Assembly: GCF_003073045.1 (NCBI RefSeq)
Contig: NC_037600.1
Span: 17,252,352-17,316,351 of the forward strand
From: Pomacea canaliculata
Taxonomy: Eukaryota > Mollusca > Gastropoda > Architaenioglossa > Ampullariidae
Reading direction: 5' to 3'
Length of the DNA: 64,000 bases
Shown: positions 10,591 through 25,167 of the stretch, one piece after another
How the letters are laid out: the number at the start of each line of letters is the position of its first letter
Position numbering within the stretch: position 1 is the stretch's first letter
Translations under genes and position numbers: made by a program
The notes under the pieces: generated by a model
The model's database searches: none
Told to the model about the DNA's origin: nothing
Seen by the model: only the letters and a program-made list of their open reading frames with translations

Positions 10591-13500
10591 AGTTTAAAGG
10601 TTACAATAGTTAGTCTTTAGTAAAGATACCAAAACATTTCATTTTTTTCTTCCTTTAATGATATACGCTCCCATCGAAGTAATTTGATTGCATAAAGCCA
10701 CATACACATACACACACATGCACGGTATTAGTCTTTATAAAGAACAAAATAATCAAATGAGTCGAAAACACATGGAAATTTGATTGCATAAAGCCACATA
10801 CACAGACACACACACGCACGGTATTAGTTTAAAGGTTAGAATGGTTAGTCTTTAGTAAAGATACCAAAACATTTCATTTTTTTCTTCCTTTAATGATATA
10901 CGCTCCCATCGAAGGATACCTGGGTCTTTTCACTCCTGAATTAAACAAAGATTCTGAAAAAGAAAGCCAGCAAAATAGGTAGCGATGACTAATTTAAGCA
11001 CACAATCAGAGCTAGAAGGAGAACACAAAAAAATGCAAAAATAGAACAAAATAATGAAAGGAAATACATCCTACCTCTCGTCACTTTCTGGTCATAGACA
11101 ACAACACTGTCAAGAGATGCTGTCCTTTCCTCGCCATCTCCAGGAGTGCCATGGCATCTGTGATTTCCCTTGCAAAAAATATATAAACAAGATCATAAAA
11201 ACAAATAATCAAATAGAGCCGAAAACACATGGAAATTTGATTGCATAAAGCCACATACACAGACACACACACGCACGGTATTAGTTTAAAGGTTAGAATG
11301 GTTAGTCTTTAGTAAAGATACCAAAACATTTCATTTTTTTCTTCCTTTAATGATATACGCTCCATCGAAGGATACCTGGGTCTTTTCACTCCTGAATTAA
11401 ACAAAGATTCTGAAAAAGAAAGCCAGCAAAATAGGTAGCGATGACTAATTTAAGCACACAATCAGAGCTAGAAGGAGAACACAAAAAAATGCAAAAATAG
11501 AACAAAATAATGAAAGGAAATACATCCTACCTCTCGTCACTTTCTGGTCATAGACAACAACACTGTCAAGAGATGCTGTCCTTTCCTCGCCATCTCCAGG
11601 AGTGCCATGGCATCTGTGATTTCCCTTGCAAAAAATATATAAACAAGATCATAAAAACAAATAATCAAATTGAGTCGAAAACACATGGAAATTTGATTGC
11701 ATAAAGCCACATACACAGACACACACACGCACGGTATTAGTTTAAAGGTTAGAATGGTTAGTCTTTAGTAAAGATACCAAAACATTTCATTTTTTTCTTC
11801 CTTTAATGATATACGCTCCCATCGAAGGATACCTGGGTCTTTTCACTCCTGAATTAAACAAAGATTCTGAAAAAGAAAGCCAGCAAAATAGGTAGCGATG
11901 AATAAGCACACAATCAGAGCTAGAAGGAGAACACAAAAAAATGCAAAAATAGAACAAAATAATGAAAGGAAATACATCCTACCTCTCGTCACTTTCTGGT
12001 CATAGACAACAACACTGTCAAGAGATGCTGTCCTTTCCTCGCCATCTCCAGGAGTGCCATGGCATCTGTGATTTCCCTTGCAAAAAATATATAAACAAGA
12101 TCATAAAAACAAATAATCAAATGAGTCGAAAACACATGGAAATTTGATTGCATAAAGCCACATACACAGACACACACACGCACGGTATTAGTTTAAAGGT
12201 TAGAATGGTTAGTCTTTAGTAAAGATACCAAAACATTTCATTTTTTTCTTCCTTTAATGATATACGCTCCCATCGAAGGATACCTGGGTCTTTTCACTCC
12301 TGAATTAAACAAAGATTCTGAAAAAGAAAGCCAGCAAAATAGGTAGCGATGACTAATTTAAGCACACAATCAGAGCTAGAAGGAGAACACAAAAAAATGC
12401 AAAAATAGAACAAAATAATGAAAGGAAATACATCCTACCTCTCGTCACTTTCTGGTCATAGACAACAACACTGTCAAGAGATGCTGTCCTTTCCTCGCCA
12501 TCTCCAGGAGTGCCATGGCATCTGTGATTTCCCTTGCAAAAAATATATAAACAAGATCATAAAAACAAATAATCAAATTGAGTCGAAAACACATGGAAAT
12601 TTGATTGCATAAAGCCACATACACAGACACACACACGCACGGTATTAGTTTAAAGGTTAGAATGGTTAGTCTTTAGTAAAGATACCAAAACATTTCATTT
12701 TTTTCTTCCTTTAATGATATACGCTCCCATCGAAGGATACCTGGGTCTTTTCACTCCTGAATTAAACAAAGATTCTGAAAAAGAAAGCCAGCAAAATAGG
12801 TAGCGATGACTAATTTAAGCACACAATCAGAGCTAGAAGGAGAACACAAAAAAATGCAAAAATAGAACAAAATAATGAAAGGAAATACATCCTACCTCTC
12901 GTCACTTTCTGGTCATAGACAACAACACTGTCAAGAGATGCTGTCCTTTCCTCGCCATCTCCAGGAGTGCCATGGCATCTGTGATTTCCCTTGCAAAAAA
13001 TATATAAACAAGATCATAAAAACAAATAATCAAATAGAGCCGAAAACACATGGAAATTTGATTGCATAAAGCCACATACACAGACACACACACGCACGGT
13101 ATTAGTTTAAAGGTTAGAATGGTTAGTCTTTAGTAAAGATACCAAAACATTTCATTTTTTTCTTCCTTTAATGATATACGCTCCCATCGAAGGATACCTG
13201 GGTCTTTTCACTCCTGAATTAAACAAAGATTCTGAAAAAGAAAGCCAGCAAAATAGGTAGCGATGACTAATTTAAGCACACAATCAGAGCTAGAAGGAGA
13301 ACACAAAAAAATGCAAAAATAGAACAAAATAATGAAAGGAAATACATCCTACCTCTCGTCACTTTCTGGTCATAGACAACAACACTGTCAAGAGATGCTG
13401 TCCTTTCCTCGCCATCTCCAGGAGTGCCATGGCATCTGTGATTTCCCTTGCAAAAAATATATAAACAAGATCATAAAAACAAATAATCAAATTGAGTCGA

Positions 13501-16500
13501 AAACACATGGAAATTTGATTGCATAAAGCCACATACACAGACACACACACGCACGGTATTAGTTTAAAGGTTAGAATGGTTAGTCTTTAGTAAAGATACC
13601 AAAACATTTCATTTTTTTCTTCCTTTAATGATATACGCTCCCATCGAAGGATACCTGGGTCTTTTCACTCCTGAATTAAACAAAGATTCTGAAAAAGAAA
13701 GCCAGCAAAATAGGTAGCGATGACTAATTTAAGCACACAATCAGAGCTAGAAGGAGAACACAAAAAAATGCAAAAATAGAACAAAATAATGAAAGGAAAT
13801 ACATCCTACCTCTCGTCACTTTCTGGTCATAGACAACAACACTGTCAAGAGATGCTGTCCTTTCCTCGCCATCTCCAGGAGTGCCATGGCATCTGTGATT
13901 TCCCTTGCAAAAAATATATAAACAAGATCATAAAAACAAATAATCAAATTGAGTCGAAAACACATGGAAATTTGATTGCATAAAGCCACATACACAGACA
14001 CACACACGCACGGTATTAGTTTAAAGGTTAGAATGGTTAGTCTTTAGTAAAGATACCAAAACATTTCATTTTTTTCTTCCTTTAATGATATACGCTCCCA
14101 TCGAAGGATACCTGGGTCTTTTCACTCCTGAATTAAACAAAGATTCTGAAAAAGAAAGCCAGCAAAATAGGTAGCGATGACTAATTTAAGCACACAATCA
14201 GAGCTAGAAGGAGAACACAAAAAAATGCAAAAATAGAACAAAATAATGAAAGGAAATACATCCTACCTCTCGTCACTTTCTGGTCATAGACAACAACACT
14301 GTCAAGAGATGCTGTCCTTTCCTCGCCATCTCCAGGAGTGCCATGGCATCTGTGATTTCCCTTGCAAAAAATATATAAACAAGATCATAAAAACAAATAA
14401 TCAAATTGAGTCGAAAACACATGGAAATTTGATTGCATAAAGCCACATACACAGACACACACACGCACGGTATTAGTTTAAAGGTTAGAATGGTTAGTCT
14501 TTAGTAAAGATACCAAAACATTTCATTTTTTTCTTCCTTTAATGATATACGCTCCCATCGAAGGATACCTGGGTCTTTTCACTCCTGAATTAAACAAAGA
14601 TTCTGAAAAAGAAAGCCAGCAAAATAGGTAGCGATGAATAAGCACACAATCAGAGCTAGAAGGAGAACACAAAAAAATGCAAAAATAGAACAAAATAATG
14701 AAAGGAAATACATCCTACCTCTCGTCACTTTCTGGTCATAGACAACAACACTGTCAAGAGATGCTGTCCTTTCCTCGCCATCTCCAGGAGTGCCATGGCA
14801 TCTGTGATTTCCCTTGCAAAAAATATATAAACAAGATCATAAAAACAAATAATCAAATTGAGTCGAAAACACATGGAAATTTGATTGCATAAAGCCACAT
14901 ACACAGACACACACACGCACGGTATTAGTTTAAAGGTTAGAATGGTTAGTCTTTAGTAAAGATACCAAAACATTTCATTTTTTTCTTCCTTTAATGATAT
15001 ACGCTCCCATCGAAGGATACCTGGGTCTTTTCACTCCTGAATTAAACAAAGATTCTGAAAAAGAAAGCCAGCAAAATAGGTAGCGATGACTAATTTAAGC
15101 ACACAATCAGAGCTAGAAGGAGAACACAAAAAAATGCAAAAATAGAACAAAATAATGAAAGGAAATACATCCTACCTCTCGTCACTTTCTGGTCATAGAC
15201 AACAACACTGTCAAGAGATGCTGTCCTTTCCTCGCCATCTCCAGGAGTGCCATGGCATCTGTGATTTCCCTTGCAAAAAATATATAAACAAGATCATAAA
15301 AACAAATAATCAAATTGAGTCGAAAACACATGGAAATTTGATTGCATAAAGCCACATACACAGACACACACACGCACGGTATTAGTTTAAAGGTTAGAAT
15401 GGTTAGTCTTTAGTAAAGATACCAAAACATTTCATTTTTTTCTTCCTTTAATGATATACGCTCCCATCGAAGGATACCTGGGTCTTTTCACTCCTGAATT
15501 AAACAAAGATTCTGAAAAAGAAAGCCAGCAAAATAGGTAGCGATGACTAATTTAAGCACACAATCAGAGCTAGAAGGAGAACACAAAAAAATGCAAAAAT
15601 AGAACAAAATAATGAAAGGAAATACATCCTACCTCTCGTCACTTTCTGGTCATAGACAACAACACTGTCAAGAGATGCTGTCCTTTCCTCGCCATCTCCA
15701 GGAGTGCCATGGCATCTGTGATTTCCCTTGCAAAAAATATATAAACAAGATCATAAAAACAAATAATCAAATTGAGTCGAAAACACATGGAAATTTGATT
15801 GCATAAAGCCACATACACAGACACACACACGCACGGTATTAGTTTAAAGGTTAGAATGGTTAGTCTTTAGTAAAGATACCAAAACATTTCATTTTTTTCT
15901 TCCTTTAATGATATACGCTCCCATCGAAGGATACCTGGGTCTTTTCACTCCTGAATTAAACAAAGATTCTGAAAAAGAAAGCCAGCAAAATAGGTAGCGA
16001 TGACTAATTTAAGCACACAATCAGAGCTAGAAGGAGAACACAAAAAAATGCAAAAATAGAACAAAATAATGAAAGGAAATACATCCTACCTCTCGTCACT
16101 TTCTGGTCATAGACAACAACACTGTCAAGAGATGCTGTCCTTTCCTCGCCATCTCCAGGAGTGCCATGGCATCTGTGATTTCCCTTGCAAAAAATATATA
16201 AACAAGATCATAAAAACAAATAATCAAATTGAGTCGAAAACACATGGAAATTTGATTGCATAAAGCCACATACACAGACACACACACGCACGGTATTAGT
16301 TTAAAGGTTAGAATGGTTAGTCTTTAGTAAAGATACCAAAACATTTCATTTTTTTCTTCCTTTAATGATATACGCTCCCATCGAAGGATACCTGGGTCTT
16401 TTCACTCCTGAATTAAACAAAGATTCTGAAAAAGAAAGCCAGCAAAATAGGTAGCGATGACTAATTTAAGCACACAATCAGAGCTAGAAGGAGAACACAA

Positions 16501-19500
16501 AAAAATGCAAAAATAGAACAAAATAATGAAAGGAAATACATCCTACCTCTCGTCACTTTCTGGTCATAGACAACAACACTGTCAAGAGATGCTGTCCTTT
16601 CCTCGCCATCTCCAGGAGTGCCATGGCATCTGTGATTTCCCTTGCAAAAAATATATAAACAAGATCATAAAAACAAATAATCAAATTGAGTCGAAAACAC
16701 ATGGAAATTTGATTGCATAAAGCCACATACACAGACACACACACGCACGGTATTAGTTTAAAGGTTAGAATGGTTAGTCTTTAGTAAAGATACCAAAACA
16801 TTTCATTTTTTTCTTCCTTTAATGATATACGCTCCCATCGAAGGATACCTGGGTCTTTTCACTCCTGAATTAAACAAAGATTCTGAAAAAGAAAGCCAGC
16901 AAAATAGGTAGCGATGACTAATTTAAGCACACAATCAGAGCTAGAAGGAGAACACAAAAAAATGCAAAAATAGAACAAAATAATGAAAGGAAATACATCC
17001 TACCTCTCGTCACTTTCTGGTCATAGACAACAACACTGTCAAGAGATGCTGTCCTTTCCTCGCCATCTCCAGGAGTGCCATGGCATCTGTGATTTCCCTT
17101 GCAAAAAATATATAAACAAGATCATAAAAACAAATAATCAAATTGAGTCGAAAACACATGGAAATTTGATTGCATAAAGCCACATACACAGACACACACA
17201 CGCACGGTATTAGTTTAAAGGTTAGAATGGTTAGTCTTTAGTAAAGATACCAAAACATTTCATTTTTTTCTTCCTTTAATGATATACGCTCCCATCGAAG
17301 GATACCTGGGTCTTTTCACTCCTGAATTAAACAAAGATTCTGAAAAAGAAAGCCAGCAAAATAGGTAGCGATGACTAATTTAAGCACACAATCAGAGCTA
17401 GAAGGAGAACACAAAAAAATGCAAAAATAGAACAAAATAATGAAAGGAAATACATCCTACCTCTCGTCACTTTCTGGTCATAGACAACAACACTGTCAAG
17501 AGATGCTGTCCTTTCCTCGCCATCTCCAGGAGTGCCATGGCATCTGTGATTTCCCTTGCAAAAAATATATAAACAAGATCATAAAAACAAATAATCAAAT
17601 TGAGTCGAAAACACATGGAAATTTGATTGCATAAAGCCACATACACAGACACACACACGCACGGTATTAGTTTAAAGGTTAGAATGGTTAGTCTTTAGTA
17701 AAGATACCAAAACATTTCATTTTTTTCTTCCTTTAATGATATACGCTCCCATCGAAGGATACCTGGGTCTTTTCACTCCTGAATTAAACAAAGATTCTGA
17801 AAAAGAAAGCCAGCAAAATAGGTAGCGATGACTAATTTAAGCACACAATCAGAGCTAGAAGGAGAACACAAAAAAATGCAAAAATAGAACAAAATAATGA
17901 AAGGAAATACATCCTACCTCTCGTCACTTTCTGGTCATAGACAACAACACTGTCAAGAGATGCTGTCCTTTCCTCGCCATCTCCAGGAGTGCCATGGCAT
18001 CTGTGATTTCCCTTGCAAAAAATATATAAACAAGATCATAAAAACAAATAATCAAATTGAGTCGAAAACACATGGAAATTTGATTGCATAAAGCCACATA
18101 CACAGACACACACACGCACGGTATTAGTTTAAAGGTTAGAATGGTTAGTCTTTAGTAAAGATACCAAAACATTTCATTTTTTTCTTCCTTTAATGATATA
18201 CGCTCCCATCGAAGGATACCTGGGTCTTTTCACTCCTGAATTAAACAAAGATTCTGAAAAAGAAAGCCAGCAAAATAGGTAGCGATGACTAATTTAAGCA
18301 CACAATCAGAGCTAGAAGGAGAACACAAAAAAATGCAAAAATAGAACAAAATAATGAAAGGAAATACATCCTACCTCTCGTCACTTTCTGGTCATAGACA
18401 ACAACACTGTCAAGAGATGCTGTCCTTTCCTCGCCATCTCCAGGAGTGCCATGGCATCTGTGATTTCCCTTGCAAAAAATATATAAACAAGATCATAAAA
18501 ACAAATAATCAAATTGAGTCGAAAACACATGGAAATTTGATTGCATAAAGCCACATACACAGACACACACACGCACGGTATTAGTTTAAAGGTTAGAATG
18601 GTTAGTCTTTAGTAAAGATACCAAAACATTTCATTTTTTTCTTCCTTTAATGATATACGCTCCCATCGAAGGATACCTGGGTCTTTTCACTCCTGAATTA
18701 AACAAAGATTCTGAAAAAGAAAGCCAGCAAAATAGGTAGCGATGACTAATTTAAGCACACAATCAGAGCTAGAAGGAGAACACAAAAAAATGCAAAAATA
18801 GAACAAAATAATGAAAGGAAATACATCCTACCTCTCGTCACTTTCTGGTCATAGACAACAACACTGTCAAGAGATGCTGTCCTTTCCTCGCCATCTCCAG
18901 GAGTGCCATGGCATCTGTGATTTCCCTTGCAAAAAATATATAAACAAGATCATAAAAACAAATAATCAAATTGAGTCGAAAACACATGGAAATTTGATTG
19001 CATAAAGCCACATACACAGACACACACACGCACGGTATTAGTTTAAAGGTTAGAATGGTTAGTCTTTAGTAAAGATACCAAAACATTTCATTTTTTTCTT
19101 CCTTTAATGATATACGCTCCCATCGAAGGATACCTGGGTCTTTTCACTCCTGAATTAAACAAAGATTCTGAAAAAGAAAGCCAGCAAAATAGGTAGCGAT
19201 GACTAATTTAAGCACACAATCAGAGCTAGAAGGAGAACACAAAAAAATGCAAAAATAGAACAAAATAATGAAAGGAAATACATCCTACCTCTCGTCACTT
19301 TCTGGTCATAGACAACAACACTGTCAAGAGATGCTGTCCTTTCCTCGCCATCTCCAGGAGTGCCATGGCATCTGTGATTTCCCTTGCAAAAAATATATAA
19401 ACAAGATCATAAAAACAAAAAATCAAATTGAGTCGAAAACACATGGAAATTTGATTGCATAAAGCCACATACACAGACACACACACGCACGGTATTAGTT

Positions 19501-22500
19501 TAAAGGTTAGAATGGTTAGTCTTTAGTAAAGATACCAAAACATTTCATTTTTTTCTTCCTTTAATGATATACGCTCCCATCGAAGGATACCTGGGTCTTT
19601 TCACTCCTGAATTAAACAAAGATTCTGAAAAAGAAAGCCAGCAAAATAGGTAGCGATGACTAATTTAAGCACACAATCAGAGCTAGAAGGAGAACACAAA
19701 AAATGCAAAAATAGAACAAAATAATGAAAGGAAATACATCCTACCTCTCGTCACTTTCTGGTCATAGACAACAACACTGTCAAGAGATGCTGTCCTTTCC
19801 TCGCCATCTCCAGGAGTGCCATGGCATCTGTGATTTCCCTTGCAAAAAATATATAAACAAGATCATAAAAACAAATAATCAAATTGAGTCGAAAACACAT
19901 GGAAATTTGATTGCATAAAGCCACATACACATACACACACACGCACGGTATTAGTTTAAAGGTTAGAATGGTTAGTCTTTAGTAAAGATACCAAAACATT
20001 TCATTTTTTTCTTCCTTTAATGATATACGCTCCAATCGAAGGATACCTGGGTCTTTTCACTCCTGAATTAAACAAAGATTCTGAAAAAGAAAGCCAGCAA
20101 AATAGGTAGCGATGAATAAGCACACAATCAGAGCTAGAAGGAGAACACAAAAAAATGCAAAAATAGAACAAAATAATGAAAGGAAATACATCCTACCTCT
20201 CGTCACTTTCTGGTCATAGACAACAACACTGTCAAGAGATGCTGTCCTTTCCTCGCCATCTCCAGGAGTGCCATGGCATCTGTGATTTCCCTTGCAAAAA
20301 ATATATAAACAAGATCATAAAAACAAATAATCAAATTGAGTCGAAAACACATGGAAATTTGATTGCATAAAGCCACATACACAGACACACACACGCACGG
20401 TATTAGTTTAAAGGTTAGAATGGTTAGTCTTTAGTAAAGATACCAAAACATTTCATTTTTTTCTTCCTTTAATGATATACGCTCCCATCGAAGGATACCT
20501 GGGTCTTTTCACTCCTGAATTAAACAAAGATTCTGAAAAAGAAAGCCAGCAAAATAGGTAGCGATGACTAATTTAAGCACACAATCAGAGCTAGAAGGAG
20601 AACACAAAAAAATGCAAAAATAGAACAAAATAATGAAAGGAAATACATCCTACCTCTCGTCACTTTCTGGTCATAGACAACAACACTGTCAAGAGATGCT
20701 GTCCTTTCCTCGCCATCTCCAGGAGTGCCATGGCATCTGTGATTTCCCTTGCAAAAAATATATAAACAAGATCATAAAAACAAATAATCAAATTGAGTCG
20801 AAAACACATGGAAATTTGATTGCATAAAGCCACATACACAGACACACACACGCACGGTATTAGTTTAAAGGTTAGAATGGTTAGTCTTTAGTAAAGATAC
20901 CAAAACATTTCATTTTTTTCTTCCTTTAATGATATACGCTCCCATCGAAGGATACCTGGGTCTTTTCACTCCTGAATTAAACAAAGATTCTGAAAAAGAA
21001 AGCCAGCAAAATAGGTAGCGATGAATAAGCACACAATCAGAGCTAGAAGGAGAACACAAAAAAATGCAAAAATAGAACAAAATAATGAAAGGAAATACAT
21101 CCTACCTCTCGTCACTTTCTGGTCATAGACAACAACACTGTCAAGAGATGCTGTCCTTTCCTCGCCATCTCCAGGAGTGCCATGGCATCTGTGATTTCCC
21201 TTGCAAAAAATATATAAACAAGATCATAAAAACAAATAATCAAATTGAGTCGAAAACACATGGAAATTTGATTGCATAAAGCCACATACACAGACACACA
21301 CACGCACGGTATTAGTTTAAAGGTTAGAATGGTTAGTCTTTAGTAAAGATACCAAAACATTTCATTTTTTTCTTCCTTTAATGATATACGCTCCCATCGA
21401 AGGATACCTGGGTCTTTTCACTCCTGAATTAAACAAAGATTCTGAAAAAGAAAGCCAGCAAAATAGGTAGCGATGACTAATAAGCACACAATCAGAGCTA
21501 GAAGGAGAACACAAAAAAATGCAAAAATAGAACAAAATAATGAAAGGAAATACATCCTACCTCTCGTCACTTTCTGGTCATAGACAACAACACTGTCAAG
21601 AGATGCTGTCCTTTCCTCGCCATCTCCAGGAGTGCCATGGCATCTGTGATTTCCCTTGCAAAAAATATATAAACAAGATCATAAAAACAAATAATCAAAT
21701 TGAGTCGAAAACACATGGAAATTTGATTGCATAAAGCCACATACACAGACACACACACGCACGGTATTAGTTTAAAGGTTAGAATGGTTAGTCTTTAGTA
21801 AAGATACCAAAACATTTCATTTTTTTCTTCCTTTAATGATATACGCTCCCATCGAAGGATACCTGGGTCTTTTCACTCCTGAATTAAACAAAGATTCTGA
21901 AAAAGAAAGCCAGCAAAATAGGTAGCGATGAATAAGCACACAATCAGAGCTAGAAGGAGAACACAAAAAAATGCAAAAATAGAACAAAATAATGAAAGGA
22001 AATACATCCTACCTCTCGTCACTTTCTGGTCATAGACAACAACACTGTCAAGAGATGCTGTCCTTTCCTCGCCATCTCCAGGAGTGCCATGGCATCTGTG
22101 ATTTCCCTTGCAAAAAATATATAAACAAGATCATAAAAACAAATAATCAAATTGAGTCGAAAACACATGGAAATTTGATTGCATAAAGCCACATACACAG
22201 ACACACACACGCACGGTATTAGTTTAAAGGTTAGAATGGTTAGTCTTTAGTAAAGATACCAAAACATTTCATTTTTTCTTCCTTTAATGATATACGCTCC
22301 CATCGAAGGATACCTGGGTCTTTTCACTCCTGAATTAAACAAAGATTCTGAAAAAGAAAGCCAGCAAAATAGGTAGCGATGACTAATTTAAGCACACAAT
22401 CAGAGCTAGAAGGAGAACACAAAAAAATGCAAAAATAGAACAAAATAATGAAAGGAAATACATCCTACCTCTCGTCACTTTCTGGTCATAGACAACAACA

Positions 22501-25167
22501 CTGTCAAGAGATGCTGTCCTTTCCTCGCCATCTCCAGGAGTGCCATGGCATCTGTGATTTCCCTTGCAAAAAATATATAAACAAGATCATAAAAACAAAT
22601 AATCAAATTGAGTCGAAAACACATGGAAATTTGATTGCATAAAGCCACATACACAGACACACACACGCACGGTATTAGTTTAAAGGTTAGAATGGTTAGT
22701 CTTTAGTAAAGATACCAAAACATTTCATTTTTTCTTCCTTTAATGATATACGCTCCATCGAAGGATACCTGGGTCTTTTCACTCCTGAATTAAACAAAGA
22801 TTCTGAAAAAGAAAGCCAGCAAAATAGGTAGCGATGATAATTTAAGCACACAATCAGAGCTAGAAGGAGAACACAAAAAAATGCAAAAATAGAAAAAAAT
22901 AATGAAAGGAAATACATCCTACCTCTCGTCACTTTCTGGTCATAGACAACAACACTGTCAAGAGATGCTGTCCTTTCCTCGCCATCTCCAGGAGTGCCAT
23001 GGCATCTGTGATTTCCCTTGCAAAAAATATATAAACAAGATCATAAAAACAAATAATCAAATTGAGTCGAAAACACATGGAAATTTGATTGCATAAAGCC
23101 ACATACACAGACACACACACGCACGGTATTAGTTTAAAGGTTAGAATGGTTAGTCTTTAGTAAAGATACCAAAACATTTCATTTTTTTCTTCCTTTAATG
23201 ATATACGCTCCCATCGAAGGATACCTGGGTCTTTTCACTCCTGAATTAAACAAAGATTCTGAAAAAGAAAGCCAGCAAAATAGGTAGCGATGACTAATTT
23301 AAGCACACAATCAGAGCTAGAAGGAGAACACAAAAAAATGCAAAAATAGAACAAAAATAATGAAAGGAAATACATCCTACCTCTCGTCACTTTCTGGTCA
23401 TAGACAACAACACTGTCAAGAGATGCTGTCCTTTCCTCGCCATCTCCAGGAGTGCCATGGCATCTGTGATTTCCCTTGCAAAAAATATATAAACAAGATC
23501 ATAAAAACAAATAATCAAATTGAGTCGAAAACACATGGAAATTTGATTGCATAAAGCCACATACACAGACACACACACGCACGGTATTAGTTTAAAGGTT
23601 AGAATGGTTAGTCTTTAGTAAAGATACCAAAACATTTCATTTTTTTCTTCCTTTAATGATATACGCTCCCATCGAAGGATACCTGGGTCTTTTCACTCCT
23701 GAATTAAACAAAGATTCTGAAAAAGAAAGCCAGCAAAATAGGTAGCGATGACTAATTTAAGCACACAATCAGAGCTAGAAGGAGAACACAAAAAAATGCA
23801 AAAATAGAACAAAATAATGAAAGGAAATACATCCTACCTCTCGTCACTTTCTGGTCATAGACAACAACACTGTCAAGAGATGCTGTCCTTTCCTCGCCAT
23901 CTCCAGGAGTGCCATGGCATCTGTGATTTCCCTTGCAAAAAATATATAAACAAGATCATAAAAACAAATAATCAAATTGAGTCGAAAACACATGGAAATT
24001 TGATTGCATAAAGCCACATACACAGACACACACACGCACGGTATTAGTTTAAAGGTTAGAATGGTTAGTCTTTAGTAAAGATACCAAAACATTTCATTTT
24101 TTTCTTCCTTTAATGATATACGCTCCCATCGAAGGATACCTGGGTCTTTTCACTCCTGAATTAAACAAAGATTCTGAAAAAGAAAGCCAGCAAAATAGGT
24201 AGCGATGACTAATTTAAGCACACAATCAGAGCTAGAAGGAGAACACAAAAAAATGCAAAAATAGAACAAAATAATGAAAGGAAATGCATCCTACCTCTCG
24301 TCACTTTCTGGTCATAGACAACAACACTGTCAAGAGATGCTGTCCTTTCCTCGCCATCTCCAGGAGTGCCATGGCATCTGTGATTTCCCTTGCAAAAAAT
24401 ATATAAACAAGATCATAAAAACAAATAATCAAATAGAGCCGAAAACACATGGAAATTTGATTGCATAAAGCCACATACACAGACACACACACGCACGGTA
24501 TTAGTTTAAAGGTTAGAATGGTTAGTCTTTAGTAAAGATACCAAAACATTTCATTTTTTTCTTCCTTTAATGATATACGCTCCCATCGATATCATAAGGA
24601 TACCTGGGTCTTTTCACTCCTGAATTAAACAAAGATTCTGAAAAAGAAAGCAGCAAAATAGGTAGCGATGACTAATTTAAGCACACAATCAGAGCTAGAA
24701 GGAGAACACAAAAAAAATGCAAAATAGAACAAAATAATGAAAGGAAATACATCTACCTCTCGTCACTTTCTGGTCATAGACAACAACACTGTCAAGAGAT
24801 GCTGTCCTTTCCTTCGCCATCTCCAGGAGTGCCATGGCATCTGTGATTTCCCTTGCAAAAAATATATAAACAAGATCATAAAACAAATAATCAAATAGAG
24901 TCGAAAACACATGGAAATTTGATTGCATAAAGCCACATACACAGACACACACACGCACGGTATTAGTTTTTAGAATGGTTAGTCTTTAGTAAAGATACCA
25001 AACATTTCATTTTTTTCTTCCTTTTAATGATATACGCTCCATCGAAGGATACCTGGGTCTTTTCACTCCTGAATTAAACAAAGATTCTGAAAAAGAAAGC
25101 CAGCAAAATAGGTAGCGATGACTAATTTAAGCACACAATCAGAGCTAGAAGGAGAACACAAAAAATG
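10591..25167 (-). repeat. 457-bp satellite array, right arm, about 31 copies
   Basis: Consecutive units start at nearly constant spacing: 457 bp in most, and 452 bp in five units that lack 5 bp in the gatgactaatttaag segment (near 11898, 14633, 20112, 21020 and 21928). Core units between about 15000 and 19000 look identical. Edge units carry substitutions and indels, for example at 10680-10790 (truncated unit), 24590 and 24960. Diagnostic variants are aaatagagccg (11212, 13033, 24431) against the usual aaattgagtcg. The unit holds a CA/TG-rich segment, an A/T-rich segment and an exon-like 94-bp block. Homogeneity of this kind is typical of unequal exchange or gene conversion. Confidence 0.95.
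13353..13446 (-). other. Exon-like module inside one satellite unit (representative copy)
   Basis: On the minus strand this 94-bp block follows a pyrimidine-rich ttttttgcaag acceptor-like signal and is followed by a gtaggatg donor-like signal. One of its three frames is fully open (begins GNHRCHGTPGDGEERT). About 130 bp further there is a second acceptor (taattcag), a 16-bp block gagtgaaaagacccag and another donor-like gtatcc. The same arrangement recurs in every unit. The combined length of the two blocks (110 bp) is not a multiple of three, so splicing unit to unit would break the frame. I therefore regard it as a possible decayed or non-coding exon repeat, not a proven gene. Confidence 0.3.

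Larger units (their letters stand above)
9812..25167. repeat. Right arm of giant inverted repeat
   Basis: This is the reverse complement of the left arm. It starts exactly where the heat-shock-element array stops (cacagatgatgag at 9813). It consists of the inner segment (9812-10590) and the long satellite array (10591-25167). It is at least 9 kb longer than the visible left arm. The outer end breaks off within a satellite unit at about 25167, where ordinary AT-rich sequence begins. Confidence 0.9.

Noticed and set aside
11054..24468. Paired plus and minus ORFs of 63-64 codons repeating every 457 bp
   Set aside because: They exist only because one satellite unit is repeated. Both strands are open by chance, and no family signature or independent support is seen.
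10591..25167. CRISPR-like regular spacing
   Set aside because: Units are 457 bp and contiguous with no unique spacers, and the genome is eukaryotic.
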